Shown here one piece after another: positions 10,621 to 20,280 of a stretch of DNA of 64,000 nucleotides. The notes beneath the pieces were generated by a model. The model saw nothing but the letters and a program-made list of their open reading frames with translations. It ran no database searches and had not been told where the DNA came from. The stretch is from contig NC_077230.1 in NCBI RefSeq assembly GCF_027887165.1, positions 23,437,327-23,501,326 on the forward strand, in the 5' to 3' direction. The position numbers were made by a program, and so were the translations under genes. The stretch comes from Monodelphis domestica (Eukaryota > Chordata > Mammalia > Didelphimorphia > Didelphidae). Positions within the stretch are counted from its first letter, which is position 1, and every line of letters starts with the position of its first letter.

Positions 10621-10929
10621 AGCATTAGAGAAATTAAAAAAAAATTCCTAGTTTTTAAAAAACAACCTCTAAACTCAAAAGGCACCAGCTGCAATACCCA
10701 AACCATTTAAAAAACTTTGGTCTGGGAATATTGATATTAATGCTATAATATGGACAGAAGACTTCATTTCAAATCCTTAATTTCTTACTCGTTATGGGAA
10801 TATATGCAGAAATGGAATAATAGTGGAATATAAGCTCCTTGAGGGCAAGAACCGTAGTCTTGTAGATAGTATGTGTTTAATAAATTTTTTTCATCTGTAA
10901 AATTTATAAAAAGAAGGGTTTGGACTAGA
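10621..10929. other. Unassigned AT-rich stretch
   Basis: No gene is visible. 'taagctccttgagggcaagaacc' at about 10,830 is an L2 3'-end signature in sense orientation. Confidence 0.4.
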
Positions 10930-11110
10930 TCAAGAATTAATTGTTTTTTTGTCCCCTTTGGCAGTCTGGTGAAACTTATGGATCTTTTCAGAATAATGTT
11001 TTTAAATGAATAGAATAATTTATGAATACTAAGGAAATCAATTCAATAGAAATATCGCTATCAAAATATTTAAAAATACAAGTTTATAGATTCCAGGCGT
11101 AGAATCCCTA
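10930..11110 (-). mobile_element. Short hAT-like MITE, copy 2 (opposite orientation)
   Basis: 'cccctttggcagtctggtgaaac', 'cttttcagaataatgtttttaaatg' and 'gattccaggcgtagaatccct' are the reverse-complement counterparts of the 787-984 unit ('gagaaggagtctataag', 'accaaagagggccatga'). Confidence 0.6.
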
Positions 11111-11454
11111 AATTAGATGATATCCCAGGGCTCTTATAGCTCTGGAACATGTGATCTTCCAAATTTCGTTTCCATTCATTTCTATATACCCAGCTACCAG
11201 GTCAGAGTTTCAGGGTCTTCCATCACAGTCCAGGGCATCACTAGTGCTAGATCAGAGAATTAAGGCATGCTAAGGCAGGAGGGTCAGAGGAGAAGGGAAT
11301 GTTGGGAGGAAGTAGAAAGTTTTAAATAGGACGAATGTCTACTCTCTGCCTCAGATATGCCTCTGGGACCACAACTCTTACTCCTCTGTAAGGTAGCACC
11401 AAGAAGCCATATGAGAAAGACTAAGTGACTTCCTCAGAATGACAAGGCACTTAA
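11111..11454. other. Unassigned stretch
   Basis: Nothing recognisable is seen. Confidence 0.4.
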
Positions 11455-11695
11455 AAGGAACTTAGCATTTATATAGCTCCTTAAAGTTTGCAAAATGCTC
11501 TGTAAATATGATTTAATTTGATCTTCACAACAACCCTATTAAATTGGTGTTATTAGTATCCTTATTTAATGCATGAGGAAACCAAAGCAGGCAGAGGTTA
11601 AGTGACTTGCCCAGGGTAATACAACTATTGTCTATAGTTGTATTTGAATTCAGATCTTGATTCCAGGTCCAACACTCTAACCATTTCATCATTTA
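11455..11695 (-). mobile_element. MIR SINE (antisense)
   Basis: 'tttgcaaaatgctctgtaaatatga', 'atcttcacaacaaccct', 'gaggttaagtgacttgcccagggt' and a degraded tRNA-like end form a near-complete MIR. Confidence 0.8.
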
Positions 11696-11869
11696 CTAGA
11701 TAATAGAGATGAGACTAAAACCAAAATATTATGCCTTCAAATCCAGGGGTCTTTGCCATTGTATCACCCAGGAAGGATTCATGGACCCTTGATCAGATTT
11801 CTCTTTTTTTGTGGCATAGTGTGAATCAAACTGTTATTGAATAATGAATAACAATAATATCTTAAATGT

Positions 11870-12045
11870 ATAATTTTATACTTTGCAAAGGGATTATATA
11901 GACCTTTTCTCATTATCATTATTAGAAACTTAGGAAGTAGGCAATGTCATATAATGTCCATTTTACAGATGAAAAATGGAGGTTCAGAGAAATTCACTCA
12001 GGGTTAGAACCAGGACTAGATCTCAGGACTCCTGACTCCTGGTTT
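11870..12045 (-). mobile_element. MIR SINE (antisense), older copy
   Basis: 'cattttacagatgaaaaatggaggttcagag' and 'aaccaggactagatctcaggactcctgac' mark it. Confidence 0.7.
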
Positions 12046-12755
12046 CGTGTTCTGGACACAACTCTACCCAACATTTGTAGGAAGAAACACCCATTTTCCT
12101 ATGTCTTTCCTTATTTCTGAAATTGACAGATCAAAACATTTATGTCATAAAGTTGGTGATGGAGGGAGTCCCCAAATAGAGCTTTCTGCTGATTCCCTAC
12201 CACACTGCATTGATGCTGAAAGTTGCTTCTCATTTTGATAGGACTGGCCCCTCAGTGCTTGGCACAAAGACCCCAACTGGGTGGGCTCTCATCTCGATTT
12301 AGATTTATTCTTGCGACTGTTCCTAGAGTCTTCTCTTTCTAGGCAGTCAGTGAGACCAGTGTCTTCTGGGAAGACTGGAAGACCTCAGCCTTCCTTGGCC
12401 AGTTTGGCAAGTCAGTCTGGAGGCCAGATTCCTTTCGCAGATATGCACATGCTCCCCACAATGGGAGCTGTGTGCATGTGTCTAAGAGCAGAATGTCAAG
12501 CCCACAGATTTTGAATTGAATCAAAACTAAACAGAATGCTTTTCATAGATGCCTCACAAGAGGGTGAGGAACTGCATTTTGGAGGCTAGAAAGGATTTAG
12601 ATCACAATGAGACAGTATGGGAACTGGAAACCAGGGAGGAAGAAAAAAAATCAGGATGTTTTGAAAACAAAAGAAATGTTATCCTGAACATCTCACTCCG
12701 CACCCCGTGTTTCGAGGCAAAAGGCAGACTTTAAGGAGAAAGGTTTTATTTTTTA
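12046..12755. other. Unassigned non-coding stretch
   Basis: It lacks recognised interspersed repeats. Overlapping frames of 60-77 codons show no motif. No splice-bounded exon could be argued. Confidence 0.4.
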
Positions 12756-12956
12756 TTTTTTTAAATCCTTATCTTCTGTTTTAGAATTGATACTGTGTAT
12801 TGGTCCCAAGGCAGAAGGTGGTAAGGGCTAGGCAGTTGGGATTAAGTGACTTGCCCAGGGTCACACAGCTAGGAAGTATTGGAGTTTAGATTTGAACCCA
12901 GGACCTTCCATCTCCAGGCCTGGCTCTCTATCTCCTGAGTCACTAAAAAAAAGCCC
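12756..12956 (-). mobile_element. Opossum tRNA-SINE (antisense)
   Basis: 'tgtattggtcccaaggcagaag', 'agtgacttgcccagggtcacacagct' and 'tctccaggcctggctctctatc' follow in the standard order. Confidence 0.9.
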
Positions 12957-13197
12957 CCTCCCCCTTTTAAAAGACTTGGGCAAGTAGAGGCCATTAGCTT
13001 GGACTGTATATGATATTTGACATAAGGAGGAAGGTGGTTTGGAACAGAAAGTACAATCCCAACCTGGTTTTGATCCAGCAGATTCTCTCACCAGACAGTA
13101 TTCCTACGGGGTGCAGCAGAGTAGCTTAACAAGAAGGAAAGCCACTACTGGAGAGTCCAGAGAGACACTCTGAGTCGCACTGACAGCTCTGTGCAAA

Positions 13198-13440
13198 GGC
13201 ACAAATGGTTTCTCCTGTTTGGGATGCATTCCCTTCTCACATCCATCTCTTCCAGTCTCCAGCATCCTTCAGAGTCCAGTTCACATGCCTCCTACAGGAG
13301 CTCCGTCCTTCACCGCCAGCCTCTTCACGTCACTGTATATTGTTTTGCGTGCTCTTGAGCTTCCTTGGTGACATATATGTAGTATCCTGCCATTAGAATG
13401 TCAGCTCCTTAAAGATAGCGCCTATTCCACTCCTTGTTTT
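13198..13440 (+). mobile_element. L2 3' end (sense)
   Basis: 'ttgggatgcattcccttctcac' through 'gaatgtcagctccttaaagatag' is the 3'-terminal L2 segment. Confidence 0.75.
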
Positions 13441-13587
13441 TGTTGTTGTTTTTGTTTTTTCACTCCTAACACCTAGCATTGTCCTAAGGGTGAATGAATG
13501 GCTTGTCAAATTGAATTGAATGTTTGCATGCCCTTCTTTATGCAAAATCATCTGGCATTCTCTCCCAGGCATTCTGTTTTATTTTCC

Positions 13588-13750
13588 TTCTTAAAACCTT
13601 TACCTTCCACCTTAGAATCAATGCTGTGTATTGGTTCTAAGACAGAAGAGCGGTAAGGGCTGGGTTAGGCAATGGGAGTTAAGTGACTTGCCCAGGGTCA
13701 CAAAGCTAGGTCTGAGACCAGATTTGAAACCAGGACTTCTTATCTCTCAT
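13588..13750 (-). mobile_element. Opossum tRNA-SINE (antisense, truncated)
   Basis: 'aaacctttaccttccaccttagaatcaat' to 'gatttgaaaccaggacttctta'. The head is missing; the U6 pseudogene region follows. Confidence 0.85.
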
Positions 13751-13779
13751 TTTGTTTTGAAGTTTAATTAATGAATTTC

Positions 13780-13877
13780 ATGGAATGCTTCATGAATTTG
13801 CATGTCAACCTCGTGCAGGGACCAGATTAATCTCTCCATCATTTTAATTTTAGAATAGATGCTGCTGAAGCCAGTAC
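13780..13877 (-). pseudogene. U6 snRNA pseudogene
   Basis: Read on the minus strand, this is a full-length but diverged U6 spliceosomal RNA: 'gtactggcttcagcagc' corresponds to the U6 5' stem, and 'ctggtccctgcacgaggttg' to the central region that normally holds the ACAGAG/AGC boxes. The 3' part 'catgcaaattcatgaagc' closely follows the U6 3' stem. The catalytic ACAGAGA segment is degraded, so it is not functional. It abuts the 3' end of an L1 fragment on the same strand, consistent with LINE-mediated retroposition. Identification is by eye against the known U6 sequence. Confidence 0.85.
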
Positions 13878-13879
13878 TT

Positions 13880-14290
13880 ATTCTGTTAAAAGAAATAATT
13901 TCCAGTCCTGAATTCTCTTCCCTCCTTCCATCCCTTGCCCCATCGAGAAGGGCAAACAATATACATTTGAAGTGATGCAAAATATTTCCACATCAGCCAT
14001 GTTGCAAAAAAAATAAATAAAGTGAAAGAAAACAGGCTTCATTCTGCACTCTACTAGGTCTCTGTTTGGAGATCTATGGTATTTTTCCGCATGGATCCTT
14101 TGGAATTGTCTTGAATCATTGTTTTGATAGGACTAGCCCAAGTCTTTCAGAGTTAACCCTCGTACAAGATTGCAGTTTCTGTGTACAATGTTCTAGTTCT
14201 GTTCACTTCATTTTGCATCAGTTCATGGTAGTCTTCCCAGGTTTTTCAGAAACCATTTCTTTTGTCATCATGCTGGAAAGAATGTATCTC
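13880..14290 (-). mobile_element. L1 3' fragment (antisense)
   Basis: 'gggcaaacaatatacatttgaagtga', 'catgttgcaaaaaaaataaataa' and 'gtgtacaatgttctagttctgttcacttc' are L1 3' UTR and ORF2-end landmarks. It is truncated at its 5' end. Confidence 0.8.
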
Positions 14291-14342
14291 TGTAGTGTGT
14301 TCAGTGTTTATACCCTGTAGATCCACTTCTTCATACTGCTAG

Positions 14343-14750
14343 TTAGCACCAGGGTCTTACCAGGGAAACATGGCCCACCAAACTTGGCTGTGATAATTGG
14401 ATGGATGGCCAAGGGATATGGAGACATGGCGGGCATGGGCCAGTTTGGCTTCCGACTGAGGAAAGTCTCCGTTCTGTTGTAGATGTGGCCCTAACTGGGA
14501 GGGCAACAGTCTTAACCAAGGTCTGCCTTGGGTTGTAAGCTCCATAGGAAACAATAGCTTCTGGGAGAACAGTGAACCCCCATGCCAGAACACAGGAGGC
14601 TATGGTTACTTTGTACTCTGTTGGTCTGGCCACATCTAGAGCAAGGCGGTTAGTTCTAGGTGAGTCATCCACAGGGACATCGTTCAGAAGAGGGAGAGAA
14701 AATGGAACATAAGTTATTGGAGGATCACTTATAAGAAAGGAGGATGGCAA
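14343..14750 (-). other. 135-codon open frame, unrecognised
   Basis: This is the longest minus-strand frame outside recognised repeats in this part. Composition is Pro/Ser/Thr/Val-rich, with no signal peptide, membrane segment or motif I know. There is no CpG island, splice structure or ribosomal context. It starts just upstream of an L1 and ends before a SINE. Chance or an unrecognised retroelement remnant is more likely than a gene. Confidence 0.15.
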
Positions 14751-14806
14751 ACCTTTAGTAGAGAAAACTAAGGGCAGTTATACTAGCTATTCTATGGGAG
14801 ATGAGA

Positions 14807-15006
14807 TAGATTTTTTTTTTTTTAGCCCTTACCTTCCATCTAGGAATCAATACCGTGTATTGGTTCCAAGGCAGAAGAGTAGTAAGGGCTAGGCAATGGG
14901 GGTTAAGTGACTTGCCCAGGGTCACACATCTGGGAAGTGTCTGAGGCCAGATTTGAACCTAGGACCTCCTGGCTCTCAATCCACTGAGCCACTCAGCTGC
15001 CCCTGA
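14807..15006 (-). mobile_element. Opossum tRNA-SINE (antisense), full length
   Basis: A 3' poly-A tail (poly-T on plus, 14,812-14,823) is followed by the complete SINE ending 'actgagccactcagctgcccc'. Confidence 0.93.
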
Positions 15007-15400
15007 TTTTTTTGTTCTTTAGAGATCCAGAGGGAAAATCATGATTAGTGGGTAGAAGGGAGACAGATTTTGATTTGATAAAAAATAATGTCTAAAAATT
15101 AGAGCCTTCCATCTGTGGAATGGGCTTTACAAATGCCAACAAACCTGCCCTTGTTATTTGATAAACAATATAGTGTACTGATGGTGGGCCAATAAGATCA
15201 TCCTCATAAAACTAAAGCAATGGATCAGTATTCCCTCTGCCCTAGCTTAATGGATATAATGGATGTAATAATATAATGTAAGAAAATGAGATGTTAATTA
15301 ATGGGTTAATGTGTTCACTTTCTGTTATCCTTCTTTAGAGTATGAACACTTTTGTATGATTAAATGGAGGGGAATAGATTTGGCTGGGCTGAAAAATGGC
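15007..15400. other. Unassigned stretch
   Basis: No recognised element is seen. AT-rich near 15,260-15,320. Confidence 0.4.
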
Positions 15401-15401
15401 C

Positions 15402-15515
15402 CAGGGGCAGCTAGGTGTTTCAGCTTTGGAGATGGGAGGTCCTGAATTCCAATCTAGTCTCAGCCACATCCTAGCTGTGGAACTCTGGACAAATCCCTTA
15501 ACCCTAGTTGTCAAC
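15402..15515 (+). mobile_element. Opossum tRNA-SINE, head half only
   Basis: 'ggggcagctaggtgtttcagc' to 'ggacaaatcccttaaccctag'. The 3' half is absent. Confidence 0.7.
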
Positions 15516-16061
15516 ATGGTTGAGGGAGGAGAGACATACTCCAGAAATCCATGTATACCTGAGCAGCAGCGAGGCACGACACCAAGGCAGGAAGAAGAGG
15601 CAAATGAGAGCCACTGTATCTGGAGAGGAGCAGACCTTGGTAACCCAGCAGAACAACCTGCCCAGTAAGATTTTAATCTGTGAAGTATGTGGCATGAAGA
15701 CATCACAAGAACAGAAGACACGGAATCCCTCTAGTAGCACACTTTGGTGTTGGTTGGGTGCTACGTGCCCCCCTTCCCAGGGATGCTCTGTGTATCTTTG
15801 GGGAGGGGGTGCCCTAGGATTATGGAACACATGTTTTGTGGTGATTGTTCTTAATAGGCCAAATCAGTCAATACTTTTGTTATGTGCTAATAGGCTACTG
15901 GATTTGTGTTAAGAAGAAGCACAGAGGTAGAAGCTTGAGAACCACAGGACCCCGGATCCATAAAGACAAAATCCCAAGGGGAGAAGCCACCCTTTGGAGT
16001 TTGAAACTCTGAGTACTAGTGTTGAGCTGAGAGATGGAGTGCGAAGCTCAGAGGAGATGCC
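15516..16061. other. Unassigned stretch
   Basis: It contains overlapping frames of 90-134 codons on both strands without domains. No recognised repeat. Confidence 0.4.
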
Positions 16062-16835
16062 GTAATTATCATACATATCACACCTGTGTATGATTATAAA
16101 TGATTATTACACATGTCATAACTGTGTTTCATGACAATGATTATTATTCATGTTACACATGTGAATTTTTACAAATGATTATTACACATGTTATGCCTGT
16201 TTTATTATGATTATTACACATGTCATAACTGTGTTTCATGACAATGATTATTATTCATGTTACACATGTGAATTTCTACAAATGATTATTATACATGTTA
16301 TGCCTGTTTTATTATGATTATTACACATGTCATAACTGTGTTTCATGACAATGATTATTATTCATGTTACACATGTGAATTTTTACAAATGATTATTACA
16401 CATGTTATGCCTGTTTTATTATAATAATTATTACACATGTCATAACTGTGTTTCATGACAATGATTATTATTCATGTTACACATGTGGATTTTTACAAAT
16501 GATTATTACACATGTTATGCCTGTTTTATTATAATAATTATTACACATGTCATAACTGTGTTTCATGACAATGATTATTATTCATGTTACACATGTGGAT
16601 TTTTACAAATGATTATTATACATGTTACACCTGTGTATTGTTATAAACATTATTATACATGTCATACCTGTGTATTATTGCAAACAATTGTTCTATATAT
16701 TATACCCATGTGGTGTTGTAAATGATCATTATGAATATTATACCTCTGAATTGTTACAAGTGATTATTATACATATTATGCCCATGTGTTATTACGAATG
16801 ATTATTACCTGTATTATACCTGTGTATACCTATGT
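16062..16835. repeat. Higher-order AT-rich minisatellite
   Basis: The anchor 'cataactgtgtttcatgaca' occurs at 16,117, 16,224, 16,331, 16,441 and 16,551, giving periods of 107, 107, 110 and 110 bp. Each period is three related subunits of 37, 38 and 32 (or 35) bp, all starting GATTATTA or close to it. Single degraded subunits flank the regular core, especially 16,605-16,835. An 83-codon frame inside is a by-product. Confidence 0.95.
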
Positions 16836-16935
16836 GCCTCAGTAGAATATAACATTTTTGACTTTCTATGCCCAGTGCCTGGCCCAGAACTTGGCACATA
16901 GGAGGTGTTCAATACATATTGAATGAATTGAAGAA
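16836..16935 (+). mobile_element. L2 3' terminus (sense)
   Basis: 'cagtgcctggcccagaacttggcacataggaggt' followed by 'tattgaatgaattgaag' is the L2 3' end. Confidence 0.6.
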
Positions 16936-16977
16936 AAATGGAATTAGGACTCAAAGTTGGTATGGGGAAGCAGGGAG

Positions 16978-17195
16978 GGAACGAGCGTTTATTAGGTGTT
17001 TCTAAAATGTTTTATACATGTAATCTCATACAATCTTCACAACGCTTCTCTGGAAGTAGGTTGCCGTTTAGAGACAAACAGATTAAGTGACTTGTCCAGG
17101 GTCGCACAGCTGGTCATTGTCTAAGGCTGCATTTGGGCTCGGTCTTCCTGACTCCAGACCCGGCACTATCCACTGTGCCACCTGGATGCAGGAGA
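16978..17195 (-). mobile_element. MIR SINE (antisense)
   Basis: 'ttattaggtgtttctaaaatg', 'gattaagtgacttgtccagggtcgcacagct' and 'cggcactatccactgtgccacct' form a long MIR copy. Confidence 0.8.
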
Positions 17196-18050
17196 TACAG
17201 GACGAATGCAGACACAGAGGGTTCCTGCTTTCATTTCTCGTTGACTCCTCAGAATCTGTGCACCATCCTCTGGGGCTTGGGAAGCTAGTCATTCTGCAGA
17301 AACGTTCATTGTAACAGGTTGGCGTAATCCCTGACCCCAAAGCCCACGAGGAATAGGAAGCAGGCGTGAGCTTCAGCTCCTCACTTCGCAGGGAGGGGTG
17401 GGCAGCCAGAGGGTGTTGATCTGGCCATCTGTTTCAGGAACAGCAGAGTTATGTTTGAGCCTGGCTGGCACACAGATCGGTAGTTGGCTGTCCCTGTGAA
17501 ACAGCATGGAGAGAGAGCTGTGGGATCAATAGTAATTTCCCTCAGAAGAATGGTTATGTAGATCCGTTTGCTATCGTGCTTGGCTTTCCTGTTTCGGACC
17601 AAAGAGACGTTTCCGTGTACTTGGCCCTCTCAGCTAGAGAGTGGGCTTGGAGGGCCCCAGCTGGAAGTGAAAGAGACAGAGCAGGGGACACTTTTCTGGC
17701 CTCAGCCCAGGCGTCTAGAAGCCGTTGCCAGGTTGGCCACAGACCTACTTGCTCCACTGCCTGACTGTCTCCATCACAAACCACTTCAGCATTCTGTATT
17801 GCTAACAGGGAGGGAATCCCTGAAGCCAGAGTGTCTTCCCCGACTCCTCTGTGTTCTGGCATGGCTGAATCATGAGTTCTGTCTTAAGGCTTGCAATAAA
17901 GACCAGGCAGTTGTAATGATGCCAGGAGGCTGGTCAGTTGGGAGAGGGAGTTGGCCATTTCTAGGTCATATGTGCGGCATTGTGGGGGCAGCAGGAAGAA
18001 CGGAAAGGATCCCCCCACCACTAGGAATTTTATAGACACTAGAGGCAACT
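17196..18050. other. Repeat-free stretch without an identifiable gene
   Basis: About 850 bp with no recognised repeat. Overlapping frames (up to 155 codons, plus, 17,568-18,035) lack motifs and are interleaved on both strands. It might hold unannotated exon or regulatory sequence, but I see no splice pair that decides it. Confidence 0.35.
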
Positions 18051-18051
18051 G

Positions 18052-18255
18052 AAAGGTACCTAGGTGGGACAGTGTATTAAGACTGCTGGGTCTGGAGTTA
18101 GGAAGACCTGAGTTCAAATTCAATCACATGTATTTATTAGCTACCCTGGGCAGGTCACTTAGTCTTGGTTTGCCTCAGTTTCCTCAAATATAAAATGGAG
18201 ATTGTTGTGACGATTAAATTAGATAATATTTGTACAGCACTTAAATGCTTATTGT
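18052..18255 (+). mobile_element. MIR SINE (sense)
   Basis: 'tctggagttaggaagacctgagttcaaattc', 'ctgggcaggtcacttagtct' and 'gcctcagtttcctcaaatataaaatggag' follow in MIR order. Confidence 0.85.
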
Positions 18256-18539
18256 ACCTTTTTCCTTTTCCTTCCTTTTCTTACAGTCACTATAGGGTAT
18301 TTGTAATTTTTACTCATGCTCTACTTTTACCTTCACTCTTCTTTGAGATCTAGACACTCTTTCCCTGTTTCTTTCCTATCCCACTTTGAGAGAAGAGCTT
18401 ATGAATTGAGCCAGCACTAAGAAATCTCTGGTAAACCTTTCCAGATGACCATTGTGGGGGTCAGTGAAAAATACAAAATATTCTTTATTCATAGTCACTT
18501 AGGGAACACAGACCTATCAACTTCTAGAGCCCATACAGA
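18256..18539. other. Unassigned stretch
   Basis: Nothing recognisable. Confidence 0.4.
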
Positions 18540-19172
18540 TTTTTTTTTATAAAATGATTTATTTAGTTTTTTAGTTACCTATAGAAACAATTTTTGATGA
18601 TTGCTTTCTGACATTTTAGGATTCAGATTTTTCTCCCTCTCTCCCCCCCCCCCTCCCTAATGCTTTTCCTGAAACAGTCTGATATAGGGTATACCAGTGC
18701 TTTCATGTAACACATATTTCCATATTGCTCATGTCATGAAAGAAGACAAATATCACACATAGGATAAAAATTTTATGAAGGAAATAAAGTGGAAGATGAC
18801 ATGCTTTGATCTGTAATCAGACTCTAACAGTTCCTTCTTTGGCTATGAATAGCATTTTTTACCATGAGTCCCTTGAGGTTATCTTGGGAATTTGCTTTGC
18901 TGATAATTAATGCTTTAGTCCTTCACAGTTGATCATCATATAATATTTCTGTTACTGTAAACATTGTTCTCCTGGTTCTCATTTCACTTTACATCAGTTC
19001 ATATAAATCTTTCCAGATTTTTCTGAAATCATCTTGTTCGTCATTTTTTATGGCACAATAGTGTTCTATTACAACCATATACCATAACTTGTTCATTTGT
19101 TCCCCAAGTGATGGACAACCCCTCAGTTTCCAATTCTTTGCCACTAGAAAAGAGCTGCTACAATTTTTTTTT
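18540..19172 (-). mobile_element. Older L1 3' fragment (antisense), left part of a nest
   Basis: It carries the L1 3' UTR and the ORF2 C-terminus: minus-strand residues 'FLVAKNWKLRGCPSLGEQ' and 'LWYMVVIEHYCAIKND' are the typical L1 ORF2 tail. It breaks at 'gagctgctacaat'. Related L1 sequence reappears near 21,540-21,650 after the inserted LTR and L1. Confidence 0.8.
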
Positions 19173-19192
19173 TGGTACTGGTAGGTGTGACA

Positions 19193-19838
19193 GAGGTTGG
19201 CACTAGAGAGAGGGTTCCAGGCTAAAGAGTATGTGAAATTGATCACCTCGATAGGGGTGGGGCCGCAGGAGTGGATCCTGGAGGAGGAGAAGACTCTGGC
19301 TTGGAGAACAGTGAAGGTCTCTTGGTCTTGAGAAGCCAAAGAGAGAAGGACTTTCTTCTGAGGGTTACCCATTTTTCCTGCTGGTGACTGAAAATCTTCC
19401 TCCCCCCCAACACTTCCTAATTGAAGGGACTTCTGAAGAGAAACCTGAGTAGACTTTACCTCAGCTCCTGTTGCCCAGGGGTGAGTCAACCTGACTTTCT
19501 CTCAGGGGGCTCAGGCTGCCAAGGCCCAAGTTCCCCCAAAACTTGAGGAGGGAAGGAAAAGGGTTTAGATAGAGACAGGGACCCCCTTTTCCCACTTTCC
19601 ATTTCCCAATCTTCCCTGCCTGTTATTCCTTTTGTATTACCTGATTGAGTTAACATTAAAAGTTATCTGTTCCCCAAGCTGAGTGTGAGTGAACAGATCA
19701 AGGGGAGACCTTTTGGTCTTGAGTAGTGGAGGGGGGACAAGAGGGACAAGAGTGAATTGGGGAGGGCAGCTTTAGCTAAGGAGGGAAGGCAGAAGGGGGA
19801 AAATCTTCAAACCCCCTCTCCTCTCTCTGAGCATTACA
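19193..19838 (-). mobile_element. Candidate retroviral LTR within the L1
   Basis: On the minus strand it starts TGTAATGCTCAGAGAG and ends CTCTGTCACA, giving TG...CA ends. It is repeat-free GA/CT-rich sequence interrupting an L1. A second element with a TGTAATG start lies at 47,641-48,209. No target duplication could be established, and boundaries are provisional. Confidence 0.4.
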
Positions 19839-20280
19839 TCTGCTGTCTGTCCTGAACTGCACTTTGAGAAGGAGGTTCTCCTCTCTTTCCCCCTCTCCAC
19901 ACTAAAAGTCCAAGCTTCCTTTGGGCACAAAACTTCCCTGCTTTTATCTTTTTTTTTTTAGCCCATATTCTATATATTTTAATAGGAAAAGACAAATTAT
20001 AAAAGGGAAGTGGAATGGGAGAGGAAATATAATTATGATGACTCCAAGCTGCTGGTGGGAAGATGAGGGGGTCTAGAGAATCAGCAGGAAGTAGAATAAG
20101 CAACTTGTTTGGAACTCCTCAGGTTATGGTGGCCAAGGAAGGCTTCCCTCCTCACTGAGGTCTAAGACCATACACAATAATCCATACCCACTGACTCCCA
20201 CTTCTGGTTTTTCCATCTTTTAAGGGAAGCAGTTTTAGGTTAGAATTTAGGTCTACACAGCCTTGCTTCTGAATTTCTTT
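19839..20280. other. Unassigned insert sequence between LTR and L1
   Basis: It contains no recognised gene. It may be internal sequence of the same inserted element. Confidence 0.35.

Noticed and set aside
15508-15912. 134-codon plus-strand frame
   Set aside because: Overlaps equal-sized minus frames, has no domain and no splice context.
16474-16725. 83-codon frame with repeated Cys/Tyr/His pattern, zinc-finger-like at first sight
   Set aside because: It is the translation of the AT-rich minisatellite; spacing follows the DNA period and there is no finger consensus.
16062-16835. CRISPR-like array
   Set aside because: No constant repeat with unique spacers; all subunits are mutually related and the genome is a vertebrate's.
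17568-18035. 155-codon plus-strand frame in a repeat-free region
   Set aside because: No recognised motif, competing frames on both strands and no promoter or splice evidence; not enough to call a gene.
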